Shown here one piece after another: positions 16,695 through 26,052 of a stretch of 50,066 nt of DNA; within the stretch, counting starts at the first letter, position 1, and the number at the start of each line of letters is the position of its first letter. The DNA comes from JBMYQA01 sp049600855 (GTDB lineage: Bacteria > Bacteroidota > Bacteroidia > Cytophagales > Flammeovirgaceae). Made by a program: the position numbers and the translations under genes. The notes beneath the pieces are model-generated. The model was not told where the DNA came from. It saw only the letters and a list, made by a program, of their open reading frames with translations, and ran no database searches. The DNA lies in contig JBMYQA010000005.1 of NCBI GenBank assembly GCA_049600855.1, positions 1 to 50,066 on the forward strand, read 5' to 3'.

Positions 16695-17447
16695 ATGTGC
16701 TTAAAGTTCCACAAACACTATTCCTTCTTACTCTTCATGAGTCTATTTTTATTTCTACAATGTACAACACAAGAAACGGTTCAAAGTTACAAGTCAGATA
16801 CACTCAAAATTAAACAACTCACTCCCAATACATTTATTCATACCTCTTATTTACAAACGGAAAGCTATGGCAACGTTCCTTGTAACGGATTAATCTATAT
16901 TCAAGGAAATGAAGCTATCGTGTTTGATACGCCCACTCATGATTCCGTATCAAGGGAATTGATGACTTGGTTGGCCGATGAACTGAGCTGTCGTGTAAAA
17001 TCGGTTGTTGTAGGACACTTTCACGAGGATTGCCTGGGTGGTTTAGCTGCCTTTCATGAAAATGGAGCAAACTCTTATGCGAATAAACTCACACTTGAAC
17101 TAGCTGAAGTCGATAGCAGTTCTTTACCTCAGCATGGCTTTGAGGGAAATTTAATTTTAACACTTGGTCATACTGAGGTGAACTGCACTTTTTTAGGAGA
17201 AGGACATACACGGGATAATATCGTAAGTTACATTCCGAATGAAAAAGTACTTTTTGGAGGATGCTTAATCAAATCCATGAATGCAGGAAAAGGTTATGTG
17301 GCAGATGGGAATGTAGCCGAATGGAGCAATACAGTGCGCAACGTAAAAGATACGTTTAGTGGGGTAAAATATGTAGTTCCTGGTCATGGTAAGGTGGGAG
17401 GAATTGAATTACTGGATTTTACCATCGAATTATTTCAACAAGAGTAA
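16695..17447 (+). CDS. Subclass B1 metallo-beta-lactamase
   Basis: The 250-residue protein has an N-terminal hydrophobic signal (11-22), perhaps ending in Cys23 as a lipoprotein. All B1 zinc ligands are present: His108 and His110 with Asp112 (HFHEDC), His171 (GEGHTRDN), Cys190 (FGGCLIKS) and His231 (VPGHGK). The first site is His-His-His and the second Asp-Cys-His, as in enzymes that hydrolyse penicillins, cephalosporins and carbapenems. A Cys follows the Asp of the HxHxD motif, as in CcrA of Bacteroides fragilis. Not all family members give resistance. The gene is single and not beside any mobile element, so it is likely a resident chromosomal gene. It would act in the periplasm. Confidence 0.92.
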   Translation: MCLKFHKHYSFLLFMSLFLFLQCTTQETVQSYKSDTLKIKQLTPNTFIHTSYLQTESYGNVPCNGLIYIQGNEAIVFDTPTHDSVSRELMTWLADELSCRVKSVVVGHFHEDCLGGLAAFHENGANSYANKLTLELAEVDSSSLPQHGFEGNLILTLGHTEVNCTFLGEGHTRDNIVSYIPNEKVLFGGCLIKSMNAGKGYVADGNVAEWSNTVRNVKDTFSGVKYVVPGHGKVGGIELLDFTIELFQQE

Positions 17448-17514
17448 TCGGCTCGTGATTTGATACTTTCTAAACAAGTATTAAAACATCAGCAAGCATA
17501 TTCGTATATTCATA

Positions 17515-17522
17515 TAAATTTG
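17515..17522 (+). promoter_or_regulatory. -7-like TAAATTTG before the gene at 17569
   Basis: TAAATTTG matches TAnnTTTG and sits 47 bases before the ATG. No good -33 element was found at the usual distance. Confidence 0.35.
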
Positions 17523-17568
17523 TATATTATCTTCTGCAGTAAACAATCAACCCTAAATCTAAACTGAT

Positions 17569-18006
17569 ATGAAGCAATCAAAAAAAGCTTTAAAGCAAAT
17601 TTTTGGAAACCATAGTGAGGGATTAAAATACATGGAAGCGGTATTATCCAATGAAAAATCCCCCATTTTATTTGCCGAAGGCCCTGGCGCAGCGGCTTTT
17701 GCTGAATGGATGTCTCACCTTATGAATGACCATGCCATCTTAGATCATCATTCATTTAATAATGATCATAACAATAGGAGTGAAAGCTTACTCATTGTAA
17801 AAGACGTTGACGAAATTCATGATGGTACTATCCAAGCAGCAGTTGCGGCGCGCGATAATTATAAAAATGTGGTGATTTCTAGCAAGAAACACCCAAAGTT
17901 ACTCGATTATGTGAATGACCCTGCCTTTCAAATAATTTATGTAGATGATTTGAATATTGATGACTTAAAACGTGAAATCAGTAGTTTAATGGATGTGATT
18001 AGTTAA
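17569..18006 (+). CDS. Hypothetical protein, cytoplasmic alpha/beta
   Basis: I do not recognise this 145-residue protein. It has no signal or membrane segment. The pattern of strands and helices (SPILFAEGPGAAAFAEWMS, SLLIVKDVDEIHD, YKNVVISSKKHP, FQIIYVDDLNIDDLK) is like half of a P-loop or Rossmann-type domain, but the Gly-rich turn has no Lys-Ser/Thr, so it should not bind ATP in the usual way. A His/Asn-rich stretch (ILDHHSFNNDHNNR) sits in the middle. It ends 21 bases before a strong hairpin shared with the convergent pstS-like gene. It is probably real; role unknown. Confidence 0.62.
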   Translation: MKQSKKALKQIFGNHSEGLKYMEAVLSNEKSPILFAEGPGAAAFAEWMSHLMNDHAILDHHSFNNDHNNRSESLLIVKDVDEIHDGTIQAAVAARDNYKNVVISSKKHPKLLDYVNDPAFQIIYVDDLNIDDLKREISSLMDVIS

Positions 18007-18027
18007 CAGCTCATCATCTGCTGCATA

Positions 18028-18070
18028 AAACCCGTAAACAATGAGCGCTATGCTAACTGTTTACGGGTTT
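18028..18070. terminator. Bidirectional terminator
   Basis: AAACCCGTAAACA (18028-18040) pairs perfectly with TGTTTACGGGTTT (18058-18070), 13 pairs with a 17-base loop, between convergent genes ending at 18006 and 18119. Confidence 0.8.
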
Positions 18071-18118
18071 AAATTTGCAGAAGTGTTTGTTAATTTTCGT
18101 TACGTGATTGCTACTTTA

Positions 18119-18922
18119 TTATCTCGCAGGAATATAGCCATTAAAAGAAGCGATGCGTTGCCCTTCACTAGAAAGCGTAAACTCTTGAAAGCCTTTTAGC
18201 CGTTGCGCATCTGAGCCATTGAAATAATAATACAATGGGCGCATAATGGGGTATTTCTTCTCTATCGCATTTTTGAAAGTGGGGCGGATGTAGTTTTTGC
18301 CATCCCAAGAAACTGCGAGTGGTTTCACTGCTTCAACAACATGGGCTAAACCTACATAACCAATTGCACCACGCGTTTCGCTTACGCGATCCACAATACT
18401 TGCATTAGAGTTCATCACCTTGGCATTCGCAGTAATCGCCTTCCCCTTCAAGACTTTTTTCTTTAAAAAACCACAGGTTCCTGATTTCTCGTTTCTGGTA
18501 AGGACTTGAATCGGCATATCAATTCCTCCTACTTCTTTCCAATTTTTAATCACACCCGAAAAGATCAATTCGAGTTGATGTTGTGATAAATGATCAACGT
18601 TGTTGCTAGAATGTACAATGATGGTCAGGGCATCAAATGCAATCGTTACCTTATTAATACTAGGAAGACTAGATACTTCTTGACTAGTCAACGAGCGCGA
18701 GCACATGGCAATTTGGGCAGAACCATTTTGTAAGCCTTCAATACCATAAACACTACCACCTCCACTAACATTTACCGAACAATTGTTGTGTTCGTGCATA
18801 TACGTTTCGGCGAGTTCCTTTACTAAAGGGAGCATTGTATCGCTACCTTTTACAGCAATATTTTGTGCAGAGATTGTAATTGAGCAAAGTAGTGCGATCA
18901 CTACTAAGAATGATTGTTTCAT
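18119..18922 (-). CDS. PstS-like phosphate-binding protein
   Basis: The 267-residue secreted protein (from the ATG at 18922) has a Sec signal (FLVVIALLCSITISAQ). The PBP-like domain (PF12849) is clear: AVKGSDTMLPLVKELAE, NVSGGGSVYGIEGL, IAMCSRSLT, DALTIIVHSSNN, IFSGVIKNWKEVGG, RNEKSGTCGFLKKKVL and GAIGYVGLA. These are the phosphate-binding loops of PstS-type periplasmic proteins. No PstC/A/B genes are next to it, so it may serve a transporter elsewhere or act as a phosphate scavenger or sensor. The open frame extends to 18994, but the added residues disrupt the signal peptide. The region 18923-19191 has no gene. Confidence 0.88.
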   Translation of the reverse strand: MKQSFLVVIALLCSITISAQNIAVKGSDTMLPLVKELAETYMHEHNNCSVNVSGGGSVYGIEGLQNGSAQIAMCSRSLTSQEVSSLPSINKVTIAFDALTIIVHSSNNVDHLSQHQLELIFSGVIKNWKEVGGIDMPIQVLTRNEKSGTCGFLKKKVLKGKAITANAKVMNSNASIVDRVSETRGAIGYVGLAHVVEAVKPLAVSWDGKNYIRPTFKNAIEKKYPIMRPLYYYFNGSDAQRLKGFQEFTLSSEGQRIASFNGYIPAR

Positions 18923-19191
18923 TTCTTTTGTGACTATTATTTGATAAATACCATTTTTTCCTGCAAAAGTGACAAAAAAAGAATAAAACCTCAAAATGTT
19001 TTCGATGAAGATTTTTGCAACTTTATGTTACCTGTATAATAAGTAGGTGAGTCAAATGAATAAGCTACTTGGTGCTGCTGCTGAAGTAAACATAGTCTTA
19101 GTATTGCTCTTATAAGCGCGGATGCTTCAACAAGGTAATTTAAATTCCCTATTGAACCTGTGATTTGTAGTAACAGTTTACGCTTTAGAAA

Positions 19192-21747
19192 TTAGCATTT
19201 AAAGCCGATAACGAGTATGTCATCAAGTTGTTTTAATTTTCCGCGCCATTCATTTAGGGTATTTTCGAGCAGTTCATGCTGCTCTTTCATAGGCTTTTGA
19301 TGGATTTCAAACAGCAGTTCACGAAATCTTTTAATCATAAACTTTCGATTATTCGGGCCGCCAAATTGATCTTGAAAACCATCTGAAAAGATGTAAAAAG
19401 TAGTTGGCTTCTCAATGGAAATGGTATGCGATTTAAAAAGTTGCCCTTTATATAAATCACGCCCACCCACCGACATTTTATCTCCTTTGATTTGGTGAAG
19501 CTCACCATCTTGAATATAAATTAAGCCATTTTTAGCTCCTGCGAATTCCACTTCTTTTGCGGCATAATTAATGGAACACAATGCCATATCCATTCCATCC
19601 TGATTCGATGTTTGATCTTGCTTTAGTGTTCGCCGCACTCTTTTGCTGAGCTCATTTAAAATTTGATCAGCTTGGGTGATTTGTTGTAAATTGACAATGT
19701 CATTTAGCAAATCATTGCCAATCAGACTCATAAAGGCCCCTGGTACGCCATGCCCTGTACAATCTACAGCAGCAATAACATGTTTTTCATCTGCAATTCC
19801 TTTAAATATCTTCGATACGCCTTCAAACCCATGCTTTTCTTCATAAATTGGCTGTGATTCTGTTTTGGCATACCAATAAAAATCCCCACTTACAATATCC
19901 CTTGGTTCGAAATAAATAAATCCATCTTCAAAGTTTTGGATAATCTGCATGGGAGGAAGTAGAATAGAATCTTGAATTCTTTTAGCATAACGTACACTAT
20001 CTGTAATTTGCCCTAATGCTACATTAAGCTGGTCATTGGCTAAGGACACCATATCCCGTTGAGCCGCAATTTCCTCATTCATCTGTGACAGCTCCACATT
20101 TCGTTCGCGGATTACATCTTGTTGTGCAGCAAGTGTTCGATTCTTTTTTCGAGTAACGCGAAGTCCCCCAAGTACGAGTGCTATTACAATTAAAAAGAAT
20201 ACAGCCAGACTGATAAAGAAGGTGCGTTGTGCAGCACTATCAGCTTCAATTTGTTTCCGCTCTGCTTCTTGCAATTTCGCTGCTTGCTCTAGTGTGTCTT
20301 TTTCCTGCCTCAACTCCAATTCCTTGCGTTTAGCTTCTTCCTCTTTCCGCTGCGCTTCTGCTTTTTGCAAAGCCTCTTGCTGTCTAAGAATAGCTAATTC
20401 TCGTTCTCTTTTCTCCGTTTTTAGCAATTGTTGCGTCAGTAATAGCGCTTGGTTTGCTCGTTCTTTTTCCGATTCTTGTTGGGCAAGCTGGGCAGCTTGT
20501 AGCTCTCCCCTTTGCTTAGATAGTTCTAATTCTTTTTTCTGCTGCTCAAGTTCTAACTCTTGCTGCTTTCGCGCCAATTCACTCACTTCTTTCTCAGCAA
20601 TCACTTGCTGTAATTCCCGTTCCGATCGTTCAAATACCAATTGTTGCTGGAGCAAGGCCTGTTGCCTTAAACGCTCCTCTCTGAGTAGTGAATCATTAAT
20701 TTGAAGGTGAACTTTATATTCTTCTAAGGCTTTTTGGTAATCGTCGTATTGTTGACTTACCAACGAGGAAGTCAGATAACTCGAACGCAAGGTGTGTGCA
20801 TCATTGACTTCTGTGCCTACCTGAATGGCTTTTCTGGAGTATTCTTGCGCATTATGGTAATCCTTTTGCGCCAAATAGATGCTAGCCACCAAGTCATACA
20901 TTTTAGCAATTTCCTTCTTATTACCTGCTTTTTCTACCAACTGAATCGCTTTTAATAAGTATTTAAGTGCATTGTCAAAGTCACCATTATTTTGATAAGT
21001 GATCCCTAAGTTGAGTAATACAGGCACTTGTTTACTCGCAGGCAACTCCAAGGTCTCCATCATGTTTAATGAGGTGTGGAAATACTGAATGGCCGTTTTG
21101 TAATCCTTGAGGTATTTATAAGCGTAACCAATATTATTAAATGTAGTGGCAACCGAAGTAGAATCACCCAAGTTACGCGCTGTTTCTAATATAATTCGCT
21201 CATTTTTTAATGCCTGTTCATGATTTCCCATTTGATGGTAGCACGCAATAATATGTTCCGAAAATTCCAAAGACAGTTTTCGTTGCCCTTGCTGCAAACA
21301 CAATTCTATGGCATGTGCATAATAATCGATGGATTGATTATAGTTTTCGAGCTGAAAATAAGCATTTCCTAACTTTGCCTGTACTTCTAAATCTTTGGCA
21401 TTAATGTCATTCGCTTTCAGGTAGTATTCAATAGACTTCTCATACAGGTTATTGGAACTATAAATGTCCCCAACTTTTTCATAAGTCTTGGCAAGCTGTT
21501 TCGTGTCTTGCTGTTTCTCTAACAATCGAATAACACGCAAGTAATTTTCTAAAGACGAAGAAAGGTTATTGATCGTTTGAAAATCTTGCGCATCAGCTAG
21601 CAGTTCTTTAATTAATGTGGTGGTATCTTTTACTTCTTGCTTTGTTTTTTGATTAACGGGTTGTTTTTGGGCATGAGCTGAGGCAGTCAATTGCCAAACG
21701 AGCAAGAAACAGGTAAGTAGGTTCAGTATGGTTTTTAATCGATTCAT
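19192..21747 (-). CDS. TPR / coiled-coil / SpoIIE-type PP2C phosphatase
   Basis: The 851-residue protein has a signal sequence (1-27), about eight TPR repeats (30-350), a long Gln/Glu/Lys-rich coiled coil (about 350-505), a transmembrane helix (about 510-530), a second short coiled coil (540-600) and a C-terminal SpoIIE/PP2C phosphatase (about 600-851). Phosphatase motifs are SGDFYWYA, AAVDCTGHGVPGAFMS, DGMDMALC and FYIFSDGFQDQFGG. The TPR part faces the periplasm and the phosphatase the cytoplasm, so it should relay an outer signal by dephosphorylating a protein inside, as in anti-sigma-antagonist switching. It begins 22 bases after the end of a TonB receptor gene and is surely in its operon. 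Target protein unknown. Confidence 0.88.
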   Translation of the reverse strand: MNRLKTILNLLTCFLLVWQLTASAHAQKQPVNQKTKQEVKDTTTLIKELLADAQDFQTINNLSSSLENYLRVIRLLEKQQDTKQLAKTYEKVGDIYSSNNLYEKSIEYYLKANDINAKDLEVQAKLGNAYFQLENYNQSIDYYAHAIELCLQQGQRKLSLEFSEHIIACYHQMGNHEQALKNERIILETARNLGDSTSVATTFNNIGYAYKYLKDYKTAIQYFHTSLNMMETLELPASKQVPVLLNLGITYQNNGDFDNALKYLLKAIQLVEKAGNKKEIAKMYDLVASIYLAQKDYHNAQEYSRKAIQVGTEVNDAHTLRSSYLTSSLVSQQYDDYQKALEEYKVHLQINDSLLREERLRQQALLQQQLVFERSERELQQVIAEKEVSELARKQQELELEQQKKELELSKQRGELQAAQLAQQESEKERANQALLLTQQLLKTEKRERELAILRQQEALQKAEAQRKEEEAKRKELELRQEKDTLEQAAKLQEAERKQIEADSAAQRTFFISLAVFFLIVIALVLGGLRVTRKKNRTLAAQQDVIRERNVELSQMNEEIAAQRDMVSLANDQLNVALGQITDSVRYAKRIQDSILLPPMQIIQNFEDGFIYFEPRDIVSGDFYWYAKTESQPIYEEKHGFEGVSKIFKGIADEKHVIAAVDCTGHGVPGAFMSLIGNDLLNDIVNLQQITQADQILNELSKRVRRTLKQDQTSNQDGMDMALCSINYAAKEVEFAGAKNGLIYIQDGELHQIKGDKMSVGGRDLYKGQLFKSHTISIEKPTTFYIFSDGFQDQFGGPNNRKFMIKRFRELLFEIHQKPMKEQHELLENTLNEWRGKLKQLDDILVIGFKC

Positions 21748-21769
21748 GCGTTAAGTCATGGCTGATCGT

Positions 21770-24205
21770 TTATTTAGTAAAGGTAATGCCAAATTGAATA
21801 TTTCGTTTCAACTGAGGATTATAAAATGCATCTACATCCAAGCCTGTTGCTCCAATGCCTCCATAATCTGCATTGAATGCATTTAATACCCGCACATAAC
21901 CTTGAAGATTTTCACTGATTTGGTAACGAGCTACTACATCTAAATTATAAAATCCATCAGTATTCGGAAAAAATAACGGGTCATCTGCCTGACGGTTGGT
22001 TAATACTCCTCGTCTTAGCCAGCTATTCATCCATAAGTTCTCTAATCGAATGTACCAATTAGCGCCTGGTTTAAAAGAGAGGTTAAATTGTGCCATGGTT
22101 GTCGGAACTCCCCTAAGCTCATCAATAGAACCTCCATCAAAAGTACGAGTAGGTAGTACTAAATCAGGGAAGTTTTCAGAGCCAGAAGAGAGGGTTAAAT
22201 AGAAATCAAAACTTGTTTTCCATTTTGGCAATACATCTTTCCCCCTAAAAATAAGTTGTAAGCCCGAAATCGAACGGGTAGAGGAGGCATCATTCAGATT
22301 TGTTCTTGCGATAGGCACATCTGTACCTAAAATAGTGGTATTGGTCGCGGCTAATGGATAAATGTTTCGATTGATGGGTACCAACTCCGCATCAATACTA
22401 TTCGAAACCGTATTTGCAAACATAGATACATCCAAGTAATAACGCTCAGAAAAAGTATGGCGGTAACCAATCTCTAACGATGCCGAAGTTTCTGGCACTA
22501 AATCTTCATTCGGAATACGCTGATAGTCAATTGAGTCAGTGTTAACTGTACCATCATCATTGAATGCTGGTAAGGCTAATGAAGAGTAAACTACACTTGG
22601 AGGAGGTGCACGAAATCCTGATGCTAGCGCAATCCTTACAGAACCTTTTTTACTAACTTTATACACTAACCCTACACGTGCAGATATGGGTACAGGAGCG
22701 AAACCCACTGTATTACTCAAGTTATTAATATCATAATTGGTAGATAATTCAGCGCGCAGCCCTCCCATAAAGGTAAATTTATCCTTCTGATGAAAACTCT
22801 GAAAAAACAGGGAAGTGTTGCTGTAAGATTGCGGATTAAATCCAAAGTCGCCGTATAGAGGATGTGGAGTAGGTTGGTCAGTAGAAAATGGCTTGTACTC
22901 ATCTACATTAAAAACACTGCCCAAATCGTTGGTTATCGGAAGACTACCAGAACGCTGATAGGCCGCTCCAAAGAGTAAATCCCAACGGCTGTTTGGTGTA
23001 TAATTCAACAATACTTCGCCAAATAAATCATCAGAAGCTTCATAGAGATAGGCAGATGAGCCAAAACCAGTAAAATAATTAACGCCATGAGAGGACAAAG
23101 GGTTAAGTCGATAGCGAAGGTAAGATGTATTGACCGTGAGGTTAAACTTTTCCCAATCGTTTTGATAGCTTAATGCAACGCGCCGTATGCGTTCACCAAT
23201 AAAATTACCAGGATTTGCGTAAGAAAACAGTAATGGCTCTCGACCTAGCGTACTATGATCTTTGCGGTACATTTCATCGAAGCTAAACTGAAAATTACGG
23301 TAATTGAGTTTTAAACCTAACGAATGGCTTTCATGTGGCAATGCATTTATTTGGGGGGTACTCGCTGTACCTTGATAATGTGGTGCCATACCTCGATAAA
23401 ACTCTAATAGCTCTTCATCTGACAATGAATTAATAAAGTCAATAACCGCTTGACTCGCCCCTTCGAAAGGATTATCAGACACCTGTTCAATAAAATAATC
23501 TTTAGTATTAAATAAGGACGAATTTGGGTCAATGTTTTGATCTTCGCGCTGTGCAGTGGTGCCATAAATCAGATATTGAAATACATTCTTATTTTTTCCT
23601 GCTTTTCCACCTACTGTAAAATCAGCATGCCGATAATTATCCGTACCAACCACAATGTTTGCATGCGCAATTGTTCCGTTATCCGCTTTTTGAGTAATAA
23701 TGTTAATTACCCCCGACATCGCATCCAGACCATAAACGGAAGAAGCAGGCCCGTAAATGATTTCAATCCGTTCTGCTTGAGGAATTGGGAGTTGTTCCCC
23801 AATTCCAATAGATCCTTTTACTGAGGGTTGGATGGGAATTCCATTAATCAAAATTTTAGTGTAGCTATTCCCTAATAAGCCGCGCATCATGAATGTTTCT
23901 CCATGCTCTGAAGTGCCTGGCTTAGATACTTTCATTCCTGGAACCGATTTTAATACATCCACCAACGTGGTATAGCCATGTAAACTGATTTCTTGTTTGG
24001 TGATGACGTGAATGGTAACGGGTAAGCTCGAAATACTTTGACCTGCTCCCGATCTACTTGCCGTCACTACCTTGATATCGGATGGGTCTTGAGGCTCAAG
24101 AATATCATCAGCACCTAACCGCTTGACTTCTAGTTGGATGCTATCCAACTGGCCATAGCCTAATAAGGGCAGCGTAATGAGGATGAAAGTCAATATATTT
24201 TTCAT
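21770..24205 (-). CDS. TonB-dependent outer membrane receptor
   Basis: From the ATG at 24205 the protein has 811 residues: a signal peptide (MKNILTFILITLPLLGYG), a plug domain (about 40-150, with VVTASRSGAGQSISSLPVTI, VDVLKSVPGMKVSKPG and FMMRGLLGNSYTKILING), and a long beta-barrel ending in an aromatic last strand (RNIQFGITFTK). It resembles the ferric-siderophore, cobalamin or colicin-receptor group rather than SusC, and no carboxypeptidase-like extension is present. It transports an unknown ligand with energy from TonB. It is the first gene of an operon with a TPR/PP2C phosphatase. The open frame runs to 24328, but residues before MKNIL break the signal peptide; an ATG at 24223 is a second choice. 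Confidence 0.9.
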   Translation of the reverse strand: MKNILTFILITLPLLGYGQLDSIQLEVKRLGADDILEPQDPSDIKVVTASRSGAGQSISSLPVTIHVITKQEISLHGYTTLVDVLKSVPGMKVSKPGTSEHGETFMMRGLLGNSYTKILINGIPIQPSVKGSIGIGEQLPIPQAERIEIIYGPASSVYGLDAMSGVINIITQKADNGTIAHANIVVGTDNYRHADFTVGGKAGKNKNVFQYLIYGTTAQREDQNIDPNSSLFNTKDYFIEQVSDNPFEGASQAVIDFINSLSDEELLEFYRGMAPHYQGTASTPQINALPHESHSLGLKLNYRNFQFSFDEMYRKDHSTLGREPLLFSYANPGNFIGERIRRVALSYQNDWEKFNLTVNTSYLRYRLNPLSSHGVNYFTGFGSSAYLYEASDDLFGEVLLNYTPNSRWDLLFGAAYQRSGSLPITNDLGSVFNVDEYKPFSTDQPTPHPLYGDFGFNPQSYSNTSLFFQSFHQKDKFTFMGGLRAELSTNYDINNLSNTVGFAPVPISARVGLVYKVSKKGSVRIALASGFRAPPPSVVYSSLALPAFNDDGTVNTDSIDYQRIPNEDLVPETSASLEIGYRHTFSERYYLDVSMFANTVSNSIDAELVPINRNIYPLAATNTTILGTDVPIARTNLNDASSTRSISGLQLIFRGKDVLPKWKTSFDFYLTLSSGSENFPDLVLPTRTFDGGSIDELRGVPTTMAQFNLSFKPGANWYIRLENLWMNSWLRRGVLTNRQADDPLFFPNTDGFYNLDVVARYQISENLQGYVRVLNAFNADYGGIGATGLDVDAFYNPQLKRNIQFGITFTK

Positions 24206-24485
24206 GTAATGATCTAAGTTCATTTGAAAGACACTTGCGAGGGATGAATAGTTGCCTTTAAGTCTGAAATATATGACATAAATGTTCGTAATCCTGACAA
24301 ATCTGTAAGCAAATTTATTTACACACAAACGGAACTTGTTAAAAGATTGAAAAGACTATCGTTATAAATATAGACCACTAAACAAGAGGGGCACCCTCAT
24401 AAGTTTTCAACTTTTTTTTACTCATTAGGTTATCAATAATTTATTGAACACGCAAAAATCTAATATCAAACCTCTAAAAGTTATC

Positions 24486-24514
24486 TTGAAATGTGTAGAT
24501 AACAATTAAATTTG
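24486..24514 (+). promoter_or_regulatory. Bacteroidota-type promoter for the sensor-like gene
   Basis: TTG at 24486-24488 and TAAATTTG at 24507-24514 are 18 bases apart and 51 bases before the ATG at 24566. The rest of the divergent region 24206-24565 is AT-rich with no other clear element. Confidence 0.45.
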
Positions 24515-24565
24515 TTTATTCTTAGACAACGAAATTACCCAAACGTTTAATTAACCCTATTCACC

Positions 24566-25123
24566 ATGAAGAAGCACTTGAAGCAAAATGCATTTTTTTA
24601 CATCCTTATTCTGGGTTTAGGAGCCTTTAGCACTTATCAATATTTTAAGTTTAATTACCAATTGTCAAACGTAAAAGATGCTTGGGAAGAACAACGGCAA
24701 GAGGTGGGGTTTTATACCAAACAAGCGATGGATTCGAGCAGTATAGGCGCATTAAAGTTTGCTACCAAATCATTAGTATGGGCTGTCCGTTCAGAAATGC
24801 TTAGTGAAAATCATGAACAGCTCAATCGCTACATCAGCGATTTGGAGAAGGATGCTCGAATTGGGCAAGTGTTAATTTGCGATACCACTTCCACCATTCG
24901 TTATGCAAGCGAAAAAGAACTGATCGGCAAACCATTCACGAGCTTACATAACCAACGTTTTGTTGAATTGACAGACATTACAGTAGAAATGGGAGAAACT
25001 GGTACCATGCACTTAGTGGCACCCATTACAGGTTTAAATGCGAGAGTAGGCACCCTATTCTTAACATACCGCCATGAAGTACCTCAAATTTTACGATCTG
25101 TTAAATCTTTAGAAGAACATTAA
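24566..25123 (+). CDS. One-TM periplasmic sensor-like protein
   Basis: The 185-residue protein has one membrane helix (10-27) and then a periplasmic part. Residues 35-90 are helical, and 90-170 look like a single Cache/PAS-like domain: IGQVLICDTTSTIRYASEKELIGKPF, followed by MHLVAPITGLNARVGTLFLTYRHE. This type of domain binds small ligands. There is no kinase or effector domain in the protein, so it would have to work with another protein. It is divergent from the TonB receptor / TPR-phosphatase operon, about 360 bases apart, and could belong to the same sensing pathway. Its stop overlaps the stop of the convergent DinB gene by four bases. Domain assignment is moderately sure. (The Cache strand runs from about residue 97.). 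Confidence 0.72.
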   Translation: MKKHLKQNAFFYILILGLGAFSTYQYFKFNYQLSNVKDAWEEQRQEVGFYTKQAMDSSSIGALKFATKSLVWAVRSEMLSENHEQLNRYISDLEKDARIGQVLICDTTSTIRYASEKELIGKPFTSLHNQRFVELTDITVEMGETGTMHLVAPITGLNARVGTLFLTYRHEVPQILRSVKSLEEH

Positions 25124-25701
25124 GCCGCATTTTTAATTTGCTCTAATGCTGCAACCCGTTTTGCCTGTGCTAAATGCCTAAATTCATGGGCTACTATAAT
25201 ATCGAGTGCAGAGGCTAGGGAATACGTAATGTATTTATTCGCTGGCGAAGAAAGAATCAGGCCATTATGATTCAGGTGTTGCGTGTTTTCTACTAAGGTT
25301 TTGAGTTGATCTTGATGATTGATAAAATCCTTCACAATATCTGAGGAAATAATTGCGGAAGAAGGCTCAAACACGGGAAATGTTTTCTGCTTATTGTTTG
25401 AGTTTTCAATAGATTTCAGCAGCATGTTCCCAAAAAAATCGGGCAGAAAGGGGATTTTCTGGATAAAAGTTGCTTGATAACTTCCTGTAAGCATAGAGCG
25501 AAAGATAGGGAAATAAGTCTCATTTGTCTTGATAATATGATCAATGCATTGCCCAACACACCATTGTTCTGGTGTCGGTTTCCAATTAAGCTCTTCGGGA
25601 GTAAGTCTGCCGAAAGCTTTTACACATTGCTTCGTCGCTTCATCTAAACGCTCTATCCAATAGCCAATCTTTATTGAATCCATGGTGATAACATGTTCCA
25701 T
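25120..25701 (-). CDS. DinB-family protein
   Basis: The 193-residue protein is a DinB-like four-helix bundle (PF12867). The metal-binding His residues are in GQCIDHIIKTNETYF and VAHEFRHLAQAKRV, the latter near the C-terminus. Family members are metal-dependent hydrolases or transferases such as bacillithiol transferases; the substrate here is unknown. It ends with the overlapping convergent stop of the sensor-like gene. A second Met lies at residue 7. The 350 bases upstream (25702-26052) contain no gene; a 7-bp inverted repeat TATACGT/ACGTATA lies at 25848-25867. Confidence 0.8.
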   Translation of the reverse strand: MEHVITMDSIKIGYWIERLDEATKQCVKAFGRLTPEELNWKPTPEQWCVGQCIDHIIKTNETYFPIFRSMLTGSYQATFIQKIPFLPDFFGNMLLKSIENSNNKQKTFPVFEPSSAIISSDIVKDFINHQDQLKTLVENTQHLNHNGLILSSPANKYITYSLASALDIIVAHEFRHLAQAKRVAALEQIKNAA

Positions 25702-26052
25702 TATACCTGATAATAGGGTTGAATAATGATGTTAGTGGAGGCATTTGGTTTATTTCCTAATTCTTAAACGACAAGAAAGCTGCCAGATTTTCTTTTGCTA
25801 GTAAAAAAACTGATGTTTTTGGCTAAAACTTCTAGCATATCGCCCAATATACGTACTTTCACGTATAAAATAACTCCTTTCAACCTTATACGAAGGATAT
25901 TATAAATTGAAAAGAATTGCTGCTTTAATAGAGGTGTCGCTTTCCTCTTTCTTTCAAATTCCCCATATTCGCACCATTCAGCCGATTAATAAGTGCTTTT
26001 AGCTCGTAGTTATTGGGAGCTTAGAAGCGCAATCAAACTTATAGTTAAGAAT

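Noticed and set aside
20222..20704. 160-residue plus-strand frame, very rich in Ser and Cys
   Set aside because: It is the antisense of the Gln/Glu/Lys-rich coiled coil of the TPR/PP2C gene; the composition is a by-product of that coding strand.
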